Assembly: GCA_946222005.1 (NCBI GenBank)
Contig: CAMIHP010000003.1
Coordinates: 76,738-140,737 of the forward strand
DNA length: 64,000 nucleotides
Reading direction: 5' to 3'
From: an uncultured Candidatus Saccharibacteria bacterium
GTDB taxonomy: Bacteria; Patescibacteriota; Saccharimonadia; Saccharimonadales; Saccharimonadaceae
Shown: in pieces, positions 52,735-60,155 of the stretch
Numbering within the stretch: the first letter of the stretch is position 1
Layout of the letters: each line of letters begins with the position of its first letter
Translations under genes and position numbers: made by a program
The notes under the pieces: generated by a model
What the model saw: only the letters and a program-made list of their open reading frames with translations
The model's database searches: none
What the model was told of the DNA's origin: nothing

Positions 52735-53232
52735 TTACTTCCCTAGTGGCTGCAGTGTCGTTGCTGCTAGTTCATTATCCAATGCAGCTATGTCTGCAGG
52801 TTTAGCCAAACGACGAGTTTGTAGCTGTTCGTATTTCGCCCGCAATGCTTTTTGTGCTGCAGTGTGCACATCATCAGATGAGACCTGCGCCTCGTAAGCA
52901 ATACGCGCTTGTGTATATGCTTCTTCATCAGGATAAACAACAAGAAGCGCATCATTATCATGGTGTGCATTATATGCTGAGTCAATTATCGTATATTCAC
53001 GTCGTTCGTGATGATTACCCGCCAGTGCCAACTGCTGCACGATAATTGTTCGCACTACATAAGCTAACTGCTCATCAATGCTCTCTTTGACGGCAACGAT
53101 CTTGGTGCGCTTCCCTACCTCGTCGCAAGATTCTAATACTAGCAATCGCGCCTGCGCGCCCTCACGGTGTTCGGCATCATGCCATACAGCATCACTATAT
53201 TGATCAAAGACTTTATTGATCAGCATCTCCAA
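52735..53232 (-). CDS. Hypothetical protein, possibly phase-variable
   Basis: 165 residues from a TTG with no good Shine-Dalgarno. The reading is protein-like (MLINKVFDQYSDAVWHDAEH, charged helices, no membrane segment) and stays open upstream to 53291. There, an ATG at 53293 with AAGGAG six bases before it begins a frame that stops after 14 codons because of the (AG)5 tract at 53264-53273. One more AG unit would fuse that ATG to this frame, giving 186 residues. Function unknown. Confidence 0.55.
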   Translation of the reverse strand: MEMLINKVFDQYSDAVWHDAEHREGAQARLLVLESCDEVGKRTKIVAVKESIDEQLAYVVRTIIVQQLALAGNHHERREYTIIDSAYNAHHDNDALLVVYPDEEAYTQARIAYEAQVSSDDVHTAAQKALRAKYEQLQTRRLAKPADIAALDNELAATTLQPLGK

Positions 53233-53263
53233 ATGCGCTGCTGGTGTATCACCCTCTTGATGG

Positions 53264-53273
53264 CTCTCTCTCT
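53264..53273. repeat. (CT)5 / (AG)5 tract that sets the reading frame
   Basis: On the minus strand five AG units lie eight codons after a Shine-Dalgarno-preceded ATG (53293). The ATG and the downstream gene start are 61 bases apart, so +2 (one extra unit) or -4 brings them in frame. Confidence 0.55.
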
Positions 53274-53389
53274 GGAATGTTGTTATAATTCATATTATTC
53301 TCCTTAGCTAGCGGCTTTATGATGATGCTGAGCCAAAAGAGCCAGCATAGCACTGGTTCTTTTTGCGACCTCTGTTTATTGTACGAAAT

Positions 53390-53418
53390 TTGCAGTGCAA
53401 GCAAATTATTGCTACACT
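53390..53418 (+). promoter_or_regulatory. Promoter of the small Trp/Cys-rich peptide unit
   Basis: TTGCAG (53390-53395), 17-bp spacer, TACACT (53413-53418), followed within 10 bases by AAAGGAGG. Confidence 0.7.
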
Positions 53419-53443
53419 AGGATTAGAAAGGAGGAAATACGCT

Positions 53444-53512
53444 ATGCCAACAGGAAAACCAATTCAGTACGACTGGGGCTGGTGGGATCTACCCAAGGTG
53501 CCTTGGTGGTAA
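53444..53512 (+). CDS. 22-residue tryptophan-rich peptide
   Basis: A perfect AAAGGAGG (53427-53434) precedes the ATG by nine bases. The peptide begins MPTGKPIQYD and carries Trp at 11, 13, 14, 21 and 22, ending in Trp-Trp before TAA. Five Trp in 22 residues is extreme. It could be a secreted or membrane-active peptide, or a leader peptide sensing tryptophan, but no tryptophan gene lies downstream. No homologue recognised. Confidence 0.55.
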   Translation: MPTGKPIQYDWGWWDLPKVPWW

Positions 53513-53515
53513 GAT

Positions 53516-53566
53516 ATGAAGTACCTTTTATGTGGCAAGGGCTTGTGGCCATTTTACCCTTGCTAA
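53516..53566 (+). CDS. Possible 16-residue peptide coupled to the Trp-rich peptide
   Basis: An ATG three bases after the previous stop opens a 16-codon frame (MKYLLCGKGLWPFYPC) with two Cys and one Trp. It overlaps a 7-bp hairpin (GCAAGGG 53535-53541 with 53557-53563). No good Shine-Dalgarno, so translation would depend on coupling. It may be chance. Confidence 0.25.
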   Translation: MKYLLCGKGLWPFYPC

Positions 53567-53657
53567 TAAATGGCACTAGGCTACCGCTCGTTTAATACAA
53601 CTTTGTAATAGCTCTATTATAGCTATAACAAAAACCACATAACACAAGGAGACAAGG

Positions 53658-53762
53658 ATGGGCAAGTATAATCATTGGTGTTGCGCTAATCCAGTACAAT
53701 GCTGGCACATGCGTCACGATGTTTCTTGCCTGGCTACGATTAGCTACACCGAGAGCGTGTAG
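53658..53762 (+). CDS. 34-residue Cys/Trp/His-rich peptide
   Basis: AAGGAG stands six bases before the ATG. The peptide has four Cys (8, 9, 15, 24), two Trp and three His in the first 24 residues (HWCCANPVQCWHMRHDVSC), like a small disulfide or metal-binding peptide. The stop codon lies within the terminator hairpin that follows. It belongs to the same promoter-to-terminator unit as the Trp-rich peptide. Not recognised. Confidence 0.5.
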   Translation: MGKYNHWCCANPVQCWHMRHDVSCLATISYTESV

Positions 53763-53772
53763 TTATTTTTTT
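53744..53772 (+). terminator. Terminator of the small-peptide unit
   Basis: CTACAC (53744-53749) pairs with GTGTAG (53757-53762), the second arm containing the TAG stop, followed by TTATTTTTTT. Confidence 0.75.
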
Positions 53773-53838
53773 GGCAAATCCTATAGCGTATAGATAAATT
53801 TTTGAGCGCGCGTCTATACGAGGCGTCTCCTCAGTAAC

Positions 53839-53866
53839 AAAGCACCTCTTAGACGAGAGGTGCTTT
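53839..53866. terminator. Terminator of the rplF-rplO operon
   Basis: AAAGCACCTCT (53839-53849) pairs with AGAGGTGCTTT (53856-53866), 25 bases after the rplO stop on the minus strand. Confidence 0.82.
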
Positions 53867-53890
53867 GTCGTTGTGTCAGCAAAATGCTTC

Positions 53891-54370
53891 TTACGCGGCG
53901 TCCTCTGCCTCGGCTTGTTTGCGCGAGGTTTGGCGCGGCGTGGCGGTCTTTTCGAATGAGCCACCAGCTGCCTCAAGCGCAGCTACTACACTCTTCGACG
54001 CACCTTGCGTCTGGAGCACAAGCTTGGTAGTCAGTTCACCACGGGTGATCACCTTCACGCTGTGGAATGGCGTCTCAATCAGCCCAGCCTCGTACAGCGC
54101 AAAGTTATCAACAGTGCCCGACAGGCTGTTGAGATGATCGCTATACACCACCTGAGCAGGGGTGCGCAAGCTCTTAAAGCCACGTGCCTTTGGCACTGCT
54201 GTGGCAATACCGTTCTGCCCACCTTGGAACATTGGGCGCAGCTTCTTACCAGTACGGGCGTTCTGCCCCTTGGTACCCCGGCCGGCGGTCTTGCCACCAC
54301 CAGCAGCAATGCCACGGCCAACGCGCTTGCGATCTTTGTTGGCTGCGATATGGAGTTCGTTGTATTTCAT
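53891..54370 (-). CDS. rplO: 50S ribosomal protein L15
   Basis: 159 residues: N-terminal KRVGRGIAAGGGKTAGRGTKGQ (split over about 15-36), MFQGGQNGIATAVPKARGF and a C-terminal domain ending ALEAAGGSFEKT. It follows rpsE with no gap, rpmD (L30) being absent, as in CPR bacteria. secY, normally next, is not present; a terminator and an opposite-strand peptide unit follow instead. Confidence 0.96.
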   Translation of the reverse strand: MKYNELHIAANKDRKRVGRGIAAGGGKTAGRGTKGQNARTGKKLRPMFQGGQNGIATAVPKARGFKSLRTPAQVVYSDHLNSLSGTVDNFALYEAGLIETPFHSVKVITRGELTTKLVLQTQGASKSVVAALEAAGGSFEKTATPRQTSRKQAEAEDAA

Positions 54371-54958
54371 CTACTTGCCCTCCTTTGCAGGTTGCTTCTT
54401 GGCACCAACCCACTGCTCACGCGGCACCATGCTGCGCAGGGCTTCTACCGTAGCATAGGCGATGTTTACCTTGTTGGTGCTGCCCAGGCTCTTCGAGAGC
54501 AGGTTGCGGATGCCCGTCACACCAATGACGGCACGCACCACACCACCGGCAATGATACCCGTACCAGGCGCAGCCGGCTTGATGAGCACGCGCGCACCAC
54601 TAAGCTTGACTTCCATCTCGTGTGGGATGGTCTCATTCACCACCGGAATAACGACGAGGTGCTTCTTAGCGACCGATGTTGCCTTAGCAATGGCAGTCTG
54701 CACATCGGCACCCTTCGCCACACCAACACCAACCTTGTTCTTGCGGTTGCCCACCACCACAAGCGCCTTGAAGCGGAAGCGGCGGCCACCCTTAACGACG
54801 CGTGCCACGCGGTCGATGTTGACAACAACTTCTTCAAATTCCTTTGGCGTGTCATCACGCTGGTTGCGCCGGTCATCGCGGCGACCACCCCTGCCCCGAC
54901 CACGCTGGTTGCGCCGGTCATTTGGGCGAGGTGTAGTATTTGCAGGTCGATCTGCCAT
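54371..54958 (-). CDS. rpsE: 30S ribosomal protein S5 with Arg-rich N-terminal extension
   Basis: 195 residues. The core is typical (VVVNIDRVARVVKGGRRFRF, GVGVAKGADVQTAI, GIIAGGVVRAVIGVTGI). The first ~40 residues are an Asp/Arg/Asn/Gly-rich extension (RGRGRGGRRDDRRNQR), probably disordered and RNA-binding. One base separates it from rplR. Confidence 0.97.
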   Translation of the reverse strand: MADRPANTTPRPNDRRNQRGRGRGGRRDDRRNQRDDTPKEFEEVVVNIDRVARVVKGGRRFRFKALVVVGNRKNKVGVGVAKGADVQTAIAKATSVAKKHLVVIPVVNETIPHEMEVKLSGARVLIKPAAPGTGIIAGGVVRAVIGVTGIRNLLSKSLGSTNKVNIAYATVEALRSMVPREQWVGAKKQPAKEGK

Positions 54959-54959
54959 A

Positions 54960-55316
54960 CTAAAACTCCAATCCTTCCTTGCGGGCAGCGTCTGCCAGGG
55001 CGCTCAAGCGGCCAGCGTACTGGCGACCATTGCGATCAAAGACGACTGCACTTATCTTTGCTTTTTTGGCCTTCTTGGCGATATCTGTGCCTACCTTGGC
55101 GGCCTTCTCCGTCATGGTGCCGGTTGCTTTGGTACCAACAGTCGTGGCAGCAGCCAATGTTGCGTGAGCATCATCATCGATAAGCTGTGCGCTCACGTGC
55201 AGGTTGCTAATCGTCACGCTCAAGCGTGGGCGCTGAGCCGTGCCGTGTACGCGAGCTCGGACGCGGCGCTTGCGCAGGTCACGATTCAGGAGTTTTTTTG
55301 CTAATGCGTGTGCCAT
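54960..55316 (-). CDS. rplR: 50S ribosomal protein L18
   Basis: 118 residues, 5S rRNA-binding: RRVRARVHGTAQRPRLSV and the C-terminal VVFDRNGRQYAGRLSALADAAR block split across the end. Starts in a one-base overlap with the rplF stop. Ordinary length. Confidence 0.96.
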   Translation of the reverse strand: MAHALAKKLLNRDLRKRRVRARVHGTAQRPRLSVTISNLHVSAQLIDDDAHATLAAATTVGTKATGTMTEKAAKVGTDIAKKAKKAKISAVVFDRNGRQYAGRLSALADAARKEGLEF

Positions 55317-55858
55317 TATTTCTTACCTGCCTTCCCTGCTTTGCGCAAAATTTGCTCACCAACATACATAATGCCCTTGCCCTTGTATGGCTCTGGCTTC
55401 TTGAGAGCGCGGATCTCGGCGGCGACTTGGCCGACCTTTTGCTTGTCGATACCCGTCACGACGATCACCATTCGCTCGTTCGTTACATTAACCCCCTCTG
55501 GGGCTTTGTAGTGGACTTCGTGGCTAAAGCCCAGGCTCATCGTCAGCTCGTTGTTGCTCGACGAAACCCGAAAGCCCACACCTTTGACCTCGAGGCGCTT
55601 CTCATACCCCTGGGTCACGCCAATCACCATGTTGTTGATGAGGGCGCGCATCAGCCCATGCTGGGCCCGAGCAGCCTTAGACTCATCCTTTGGATGAACC
55701 GTCACCTGCCCGTCCTCGACCTTCACCTCGACCGCTGGCGTAATGAACTGCGAGAGCTCACCTTTGGGGCCCTTGACGACCACATCACCAGAGTCAACCG
55801 TGATTGTCACACCCGATGGAATCGCCACCGGCAGTTTTCCGATTCGACTCAGACTCAT
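55316..55858 (-). CDS. rplF: 50S ribosomal protein L6
   Basis: 180 residues with two L6 domains; MSRIGKLPVAIPSG-like start (SRIGKLPVAIPSGV), VKGPKGELSQF and the C-terminal RALKKPEPYKGKGI motif, all typical. It opens a four-gene operon (rplF-rplR-rpsE-rplO) with its own promoter, separated from rpsH by about 3.9 kb. Confidence 0.97.
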   Translation of the reverse strand: MSLSRIGKLPVAIPSGVTITVDSGDVVVKGPKGELSQFITPAVEVKVEDGQVTVHPKDESKAARAQHGLMRALINNMVIGVTQGYEKRLEVKGVGFRVSSSNNELTMSLGFSHEVHYKAPEGVNVTNERMVIVVTGIDKQKVGQVAAEIRALKKPEPYKGKGIMYVGEQILRKAGKAGKK

Positions 55859-55975
55859 TGCTTACCTTTCGATTAGTAGCCAGCAAAATGTTTGTCTCGT
55901 GCTGCCGGCCGCTCTCCACAATGAACAACCAGAACGCAAAACTCCCGTTTCACTCGCAAAGTTAATATCTTGCTA

Positions 55976-56005
55976 ATTGTACCACAGATGAGGGAGAGAA
56001 CGCAA
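55976..56005 (-). promoter_or_regulatory. Promoter of the rplF-rplO operon
   Basis: On the minus strand, TTGCGT (56000-56005), 18-bp spacer, TACAAT (55976-55981). It leaves a ~110-nt leader before rplF, room for autoregulation. Confidence 0.72.
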
Positions 56006-56124
56006 GGGCGAAAGACACTAACGGCAGCACTGTGGTATAGTCCGGACAAGAAGCTATACCGAAGCTTGTGGCCAATACCGACCAAGTTAGACGGTGCTAT
56101 ATAGGTACTGCTGCAGGATTATGA

Positions 56125-56298
56125 TTATTGCTGCGCGCTGCTCCGGCGGCGGACATGCACTACCACTGCCACCGCAATAATCGTGCCAACCACCATCAAC
56201 CCCACCAGTCCAGCAAGCGCCCACAGCGGGCTCCCTGGTTGCCACTGGCAGTCGAGCCAGCCGATTATTTTGTCACTACAGGCAAAGAATGTCAGCAT
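56125..56298 (-). CDS. 57-residue single-span membrane protein
   Basis: A short gene with GGGGAG four bases before the ATG. It starts MLTFFACSDK, then has a Trp-rich juxtamembrane part (IIGWLDCQWQPGS), one long helix (about 25-47, rich in Val/Gly/Ala) and a basic HVRRRSS end, so N-out/C-in topology is expected. It overlaps the stop of a 15-codon leader frame, so the two are coupled. Two external Cys may form a disulfide. Function unknown. Confidence 0.65.
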   Translation of the reverse strand: MLTFFACSDKIIGWLDCQWQPGSPLWALAGLVGLMVVGTIIAVAVVVHVRRRSSAQQ

Positions 56299-56339
56299 AG
56301 CGCTCCCCTATCGCGAGAATACATCGTCTGTGTTGTCAT
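56292..56339 (-). CDS. 15-residue leader frame coupled to the small membrane protein
   Basis: GTAAGGAGG stands six bases before an ATG that opens 15 codons (MTTQTMYSRDRGALC) and stops at TGA inside the start region of the next gene (ATGCTGA). The arrangement suggests that translating the leader frame controls entry to the membrane protein gene. Confidence 0.45.
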   Translation of the reverse strand: MTTQTMYSRDRGALC

Positions 56340-56377
56340 GAGCAACCTCCTTACTGCATATTGGTTCTCTTCTTTAT

Positions 56378-56406
56378 AGTATACACCTACCTCCGGGCAG
56401 CATCAA
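56378..56406 (-). promoter_or_regulatory. Promoter of the small membrane protein unit
   Basis: TTGATG (56401-56406), 17-bp spacer, TATACT (56378-56383), overlapping the end of the upstream hypothetical gene. Confidence 0.65.
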
Positions 56407-56740
56407 ACTGCTCAGGCAGCAAAGCAGCACCACGCACCATCACTGCCCCAACCTTGTCTAGCGCGCAGTAGCTCGCGAGCTCCTCGCAACTCATCTGGGC
56501 GATTGGCATATGTGCTATTGGGTCAACCGCATCATCGTAGTGCATTCGACTCCGCAGCGGCAGAGCAATCGGCAGTGTCATAAGCGGTGTCGGCCACCTA
56601 AGATCGGCGCGCTGCAGATCATGCGTACTCAGCAGCTCCACGGCCCGCTGACTTGCACGATACCACAGCGCATCGGTCAACTGGTCTTCATATGACGTTA
56701 CTTCGCAGGATGATAATGGTGATACTTCGTATGATGGCAT
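56387..56740 (-). CDS. Small hypothetical protein
   Basis: 117 residues, unrecognised. Mixed helical, with Cys in QMSCEELASYCALDK and an LRSRMHYDDAVDP region; no membrane segment. Lies downstream of the 511-residue unknown gene. Its end carries the next unit's promoter. Confidence 0.55.
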   Translation of the reverse strand: MPSYEVSPLSSCEVTSYEDQLTDALWYRASQRAVELLSTHDLQRADLRWPTPLMTLPIALPLRSRMHYDDAVDPIAHMPIAQMSCEELASYCALDKVGAVMVRGAALLPEQFDAARR

Positions 56741-56847
56741 GACGTTCTATAACTTATAAGATACTTCGCTTCGTTTTTTACTTTCGTTCCGAGTTCTTGC
56801 GCATTAGTATGTGGTATTTTTGATAAAAAAGCAATATTGGGGGTTCG

Positions 56848-58383
56848 TTACAAACTCCGCCGAGATATGAGCCGGCCCAATGCTCTTATCTTGGCGACAG
56901 TATCTTCGGATGGGTTGGCAATTTCAAGGCTATACTTCTCTGGCATCTTTATGCGATATGTTGTTATCGTATCGTTGTTGCCTTCTCCATCATCTGCTTC
57001 ACTATGCAAGGCCTCTCTTGCTTCTCGTACGAGCGCAAAACCAAAGTTTCTCTGTAGCTCAGAACCTCGCCCACTTGTAATATAGTCTACTTCTACACCA
57101 TACGTTCGGAGGATCTCCATCAGCTCCGTGTGTGTCTCCTCAGGAAATGACCACTGTGTTATGCTCTTTCTGGTAACCTCAGTGTCGTAAGTGAACTCAG
57201 TTGGCTCAATGCCATTGCGCTCTGCTTGCTGCCGCATTTGGTCAAACTCGTCTTGGGTGAGAGGGTCATTTATATGAGTCATCAGGCGCAATTCTTCATA
57301 TGGTATAAGCATCGGCTTCAGACTGATGCGCGCTACATCGCCACCAGTGCTTGATTTGTCACAATAGACAGCAAATCGATCGGTATCCGCCTGAGAGGAT
57401 AATTCTACCTGATAGATATAGCTATCGTCTTCGTGCGTACCAGCCTTAATCACGCTCCAGCACTTAATTTCTTCTAGCCAGGGGCACTCGTATTCATAGC
57501 CATTTGTTTGCCGAAATTGCTCGTACTGTCGGACTGCAAGCTCTGGAATACTATGTCTTTTTAGTGGATCAAGAATGACCCGCTGCAGAACTTCCTTGTC
57601 CATCTCGCTACCAAATGGCATATAGAACTGACGTAAATCAGCCGCAAGCTTCTCAAGGCTATCGTATAAGAAGCACTGGCGACACAACACGCTTTGTTCC
57701 ATATTTTGCCGACGGAATGTATCAAGCTGCCGAGCTTGATCATCTGTATTACTCTTTGCGGCACCAATCGCCTCTGCGATACCGTCTTTCGCCTGCCATT
57801 GTTCAGCAAAATCGATACGATCCACCCCAGCTGCCCGCAGCGCACGTGCAAGCTCTCGTCCTGCCGGAAATACTTCTACATCGGCCTGTCGCAAGCGCAT
57901 ATCGCAATATGCATCTCGCCACGAAGTAAATATATCATTTAGTTGCCCTTGATCCTCACCGATCCGCGGGTGGTTACGTATAAACTCAGCAAAATCATCC
58001 TTCGTTGGCAAGACAAACCCCAGCTGCTTTTGGTAGTACAACACACCTGGATGCGACGACGTATGATCATCAAACCAGTCGTCCAACACTGTCCTCATTG
58101 TTGCTCGCGCTTGGTCAACCACCGCTGGATCGACCACTTCACTTTGCTCCGCAATCAGCGCAGAGAGGTCCCATTGGTATGCTTGTTTTGTTGTTGCACT
58201 GTCTGTAAAATCGAAGGTATCTAGCTGAGCAAGTGCAGTGTTATAATGTGATGGGTCATTTGCTACACGATCCTTCAATGTCTTGAATGTCTGCTGAAAA
58301 TCACTTGGTGGCTTTGGTGTATATGGGTCTTTTGGGTCTTTTGGCTCTTGTAGACTACGTGGGATTGGTAACTCGCGCGTCAT
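56848..58383 (-). CDS. Large hypothetical cytoplasmic protein
   Basis: 511 residues, unrecognised, acidic, soluble. A Pro/Lys/Asp-rich N-terminus (PKDPKDPYTPKPPSD) is followed by helical regions; Cys pair in LCRQCFLYD (about 235-243); and a beta-rich C-terminal part (YSLEIANPSEDTVAKI). AGGTG precedes the ATG. It is A/T-richer than the ribosomal genes around it and resembles the 50121-51350 gene in general style (acidic, soluble, Cys-poor), without clear homology. It sits inside the split ribosomal cluster. Confidence 0.65.
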   Translation of the reverse strand: MTRELPIPRSLQEPKDPKDPYTPKPPSDFQQTFKTLKDRVANDPSHYNTALAQLDTFDFTDSATTKQAYQWDLSALIAEQSEVVDPAVVDQARATMRTVLDDWFDDHTSSHPGVLYYQKQLGFVLPTKDDFAEFIRNHPRIGEDQGQLNDIFTSWRDAYCDMRLRQADVEVFPAGRELARALRAAGVDRIDFAEQWQAKDGIAEAIGAAKSNTDDQARQLDTFRRQNMEQSVLCRQCFLYDSLEKLAADLRQFYMPFGSEMDKEVLQRVILDPLKRHSIPELAVRQYEQFRQTNGYEYECPWLEEIKCWSVIKAGTHEDDSYIYQVELSSQADTDRFAVYCDKSSTGGDVARISLKPMLIPYEELRLMTHINDPLTQDEFDQMRQQAERNGIEPTEFTYDTEVTRKSITQWSFPEETHTELMEILRTYGVEVDYITSGRGSELQRNFGFALVREAREALHSEADDGEGNNDTITTYRIKMPEKYSLEIANPSEDTVAKIRALGRLISRRSL

Positions 58384-58621
58384 GATGCACCTATATTATG
58401 TATTATTCACTGTTGATTTATACAGTACTCTCTATCCCGCCTATTGTCAACTGATCAACTATTGTATACAGTGCCACAAGCACCTTGGAGAACGCGGTGT
58501 ATGCCTCTAGCAGACCTTCAACAGCACTTTCCCTACCCCACTACAAACTCTACCAAGAGATAGCCTTGCGAGCTTATTGAAATAAATAGAAAGGGATGCC
58601 ACTATATGCTATGATGTTGCC

Positions 58622-59449
58622 ATGGATAAGGATTCTTCGCCCACGCCATCATCGTCTCACGATGCTATATCGCAGCGTCACGATGACGCGCCACACCCGC
58701 AGCATGAGACGGCGCATCAGCAAAACAGCTTGACGCAGCAACCACACCGCTCGCGCTTTGATCGCATGACGTGGCCAAAATTGATAGTCTGGCTAGGTGG
58801 TATCTATGTATCAGCGATGGTGATTGAGTACGGCTTAATATCCAGCCTAAGCTATCTTCACGAATCGTTCCATCCCTATCATAATTCGCCTATCTCGATC
58901 ACCTCGATCGTTGGTGCGCTTATGCTTATAGTTATGGCCTTCCTCGTGACATTCCCACTCTGTGCGCTGGCTATCATTATACACTTCTCCGTTAGGCGAG
59001 ACATCTTAAGACTTGCAGCCTCCCAAAACACAGCGGAGCAACCCCAAGGCAACACACCGCAACCTCAAACTGAGGCGGCGAAGAATGTACCAACCGACCC
59101 TCTCCCTCGGTTCGTCGACCGTTTGACGTGGCTGCAAGCAGTTGGGGTGGCGGCTGGTGTATTTGTTATATCTGTGATGGTGTTCGGTATTCTCGTTAAG
59201 CTATCTGGCGCGCATCCTTTGGATGGATTTATGGGAGGTACTCGCCATAATTCAAGCACTCAAGACTTGATTCTTGGACTAGCGTATTTCCAACCTGTAG
59301 CAAACGTACTGCTGTTTGCTCTATACTTTGCCGTGAGGCGAAAGGACGTGCCCATCTTACTACGCGCAGCACTCATTGTGCTACCACCCCTGCCTCTCGG
59401 GTACATTGGTATGGTAGCAGCGATGATAGCTGCTGCTCCCTCTTATTAA
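58622..59449 (+). CDS. Membrane protein with internal duplication
   Basis: 275 residues. A hydrophilic Ser/His/Gln-rich N-terminus (1-45) precedes two related halves. Each half starts with a similar motif (RFDRMTWPKLIVWLGG at about 44-59 and RFVDRLTWLQAVGVAAG at about 161-177), has a first helix, a loop, a second helix and a basic end (FSVRRDI and FAVRRKDV). The repeats suggest a duplicated two-helix unit. TATGAT (58610-58615) is six bases before the ATG. It is the only plus-strand gene in the inserted block. Function unknown. Confidence 0.7.
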   Translation: MDKDSSPTPSSSHDAISQRHDDAPHPQHETAHQQNSLTQQPHRSRFDRMTWPKLIVWLGGIYVSAMVIEYGLISSLSYLHESFHPYHNSPISITSIVGALMLIVMAFLVTFPLCALAIIIHFSVRRDILRLAASQNTAEQPQGNTPQPQTEAAKNVPTDPLPRFVDRLTWLQAVGVAAGVFVISVMVFGILVKLSGAHPLDGFMGGTRHNSSTQDLILGLAYFQPVANVLLFALYFAVRRKDVPILLRAALIVLPPLPLGYIGMVAAMIAAAPSY

Positions 59450-59682
59450 ATTAGGACATCAGCGTGAGATACTATAAACCTCACAGACTCTCTCCCAACA
59501 CTTCATCTGCTGGAGCGTGAGAATCGATCAGCCCTAGCGTCAAGAGGCCGATGTATGAGAACTATCGACCCTTTGAGCGTTCCTGAGGAGGGAATATAAA
59601 GAGATGACCGGTGAGTACTGAGCAAGGCTTTTGAGGTTCATAGTACGCACCATCGCGATAATGCCGCTTACTATCTATCACA

Positions 59683-59713
59683 AAAGCGCCCAGGATTTTC
59701 TCCTCGGCGCTTT
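59683..59713 (-). terminator. Terminator after rpsH
   Basis: AAAGCGCC (59683-59690) pairs with GGCGCTTT (59706-59713), and the minus strand continues with TTTTG. It closes the first part of the split ribosomal cluster. Confidence 0.8.
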
Positions 59714-59735
59714 CATTTTACTGGCTATGTGCGGA

Positions 59736-60137
59736 TTAGTAGATCTTCATCAGCACTTCGCCACCAAGCTTGTGCTTGGCTGCTTCGCCACCGGTCATGA
59801 CACCTTTGCTGGTGCTGACGAGGACGATGCCGCGGCCTTGCTTGACCTTGGGGATGTCGGCAGCAGCCACATAGACGCGACGGCCTGGCTTAGACACCCG
59901 GGCCAGCTCGGTAAAGGCTGGGCTCTCGCCAGCGCGGTTGATGGTGATAACCAATGTACCGCGTGGCTTGCCATCCTCTACGGTAGCACCTGCCAGGTAA
60001 TGATTCTTGACCAATTGCTCGGCCACAACTTGCTTGAGCTTGCTGGTGGGCACACGGACTTCTGTCTTGCCAACCATCGCAGCGTTGCGGATTCGGGTGA
60101 GGAGATCCGCGATTGGGTCAGTTGATTGTAAACTCAT
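59736..60137 (-). CDS. rpsH: 30S ribosomal protein S8
   Basis: 133 residues: DPIADLLTRIRNA at the N-terminus and the C-terminal KQGRGIVLVSTSKGVMTG-type rRNA-binding loop. In other bacteria it is followed by rplF; here a terminator and about 3.9 kb of unrelated genes intervene. The rpsN gene ends 18 bases before it. Confidence 0.97.
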   Translation of the reverse strand: MSLQSTDPIADLLTRIRNAAMVGKTEVRVPTSKLKQVVAEQLVKNHYLAGATVEDGKPRGTLVITINRAGESPAFTELARVSKPGRRVYVAAADIPKVKQGRGIVLVSTSKGVMTGGEAAKHKLGGEVLMKIY

Positions 60138-60155
60138 AACTCTATCTCCTTTCCG

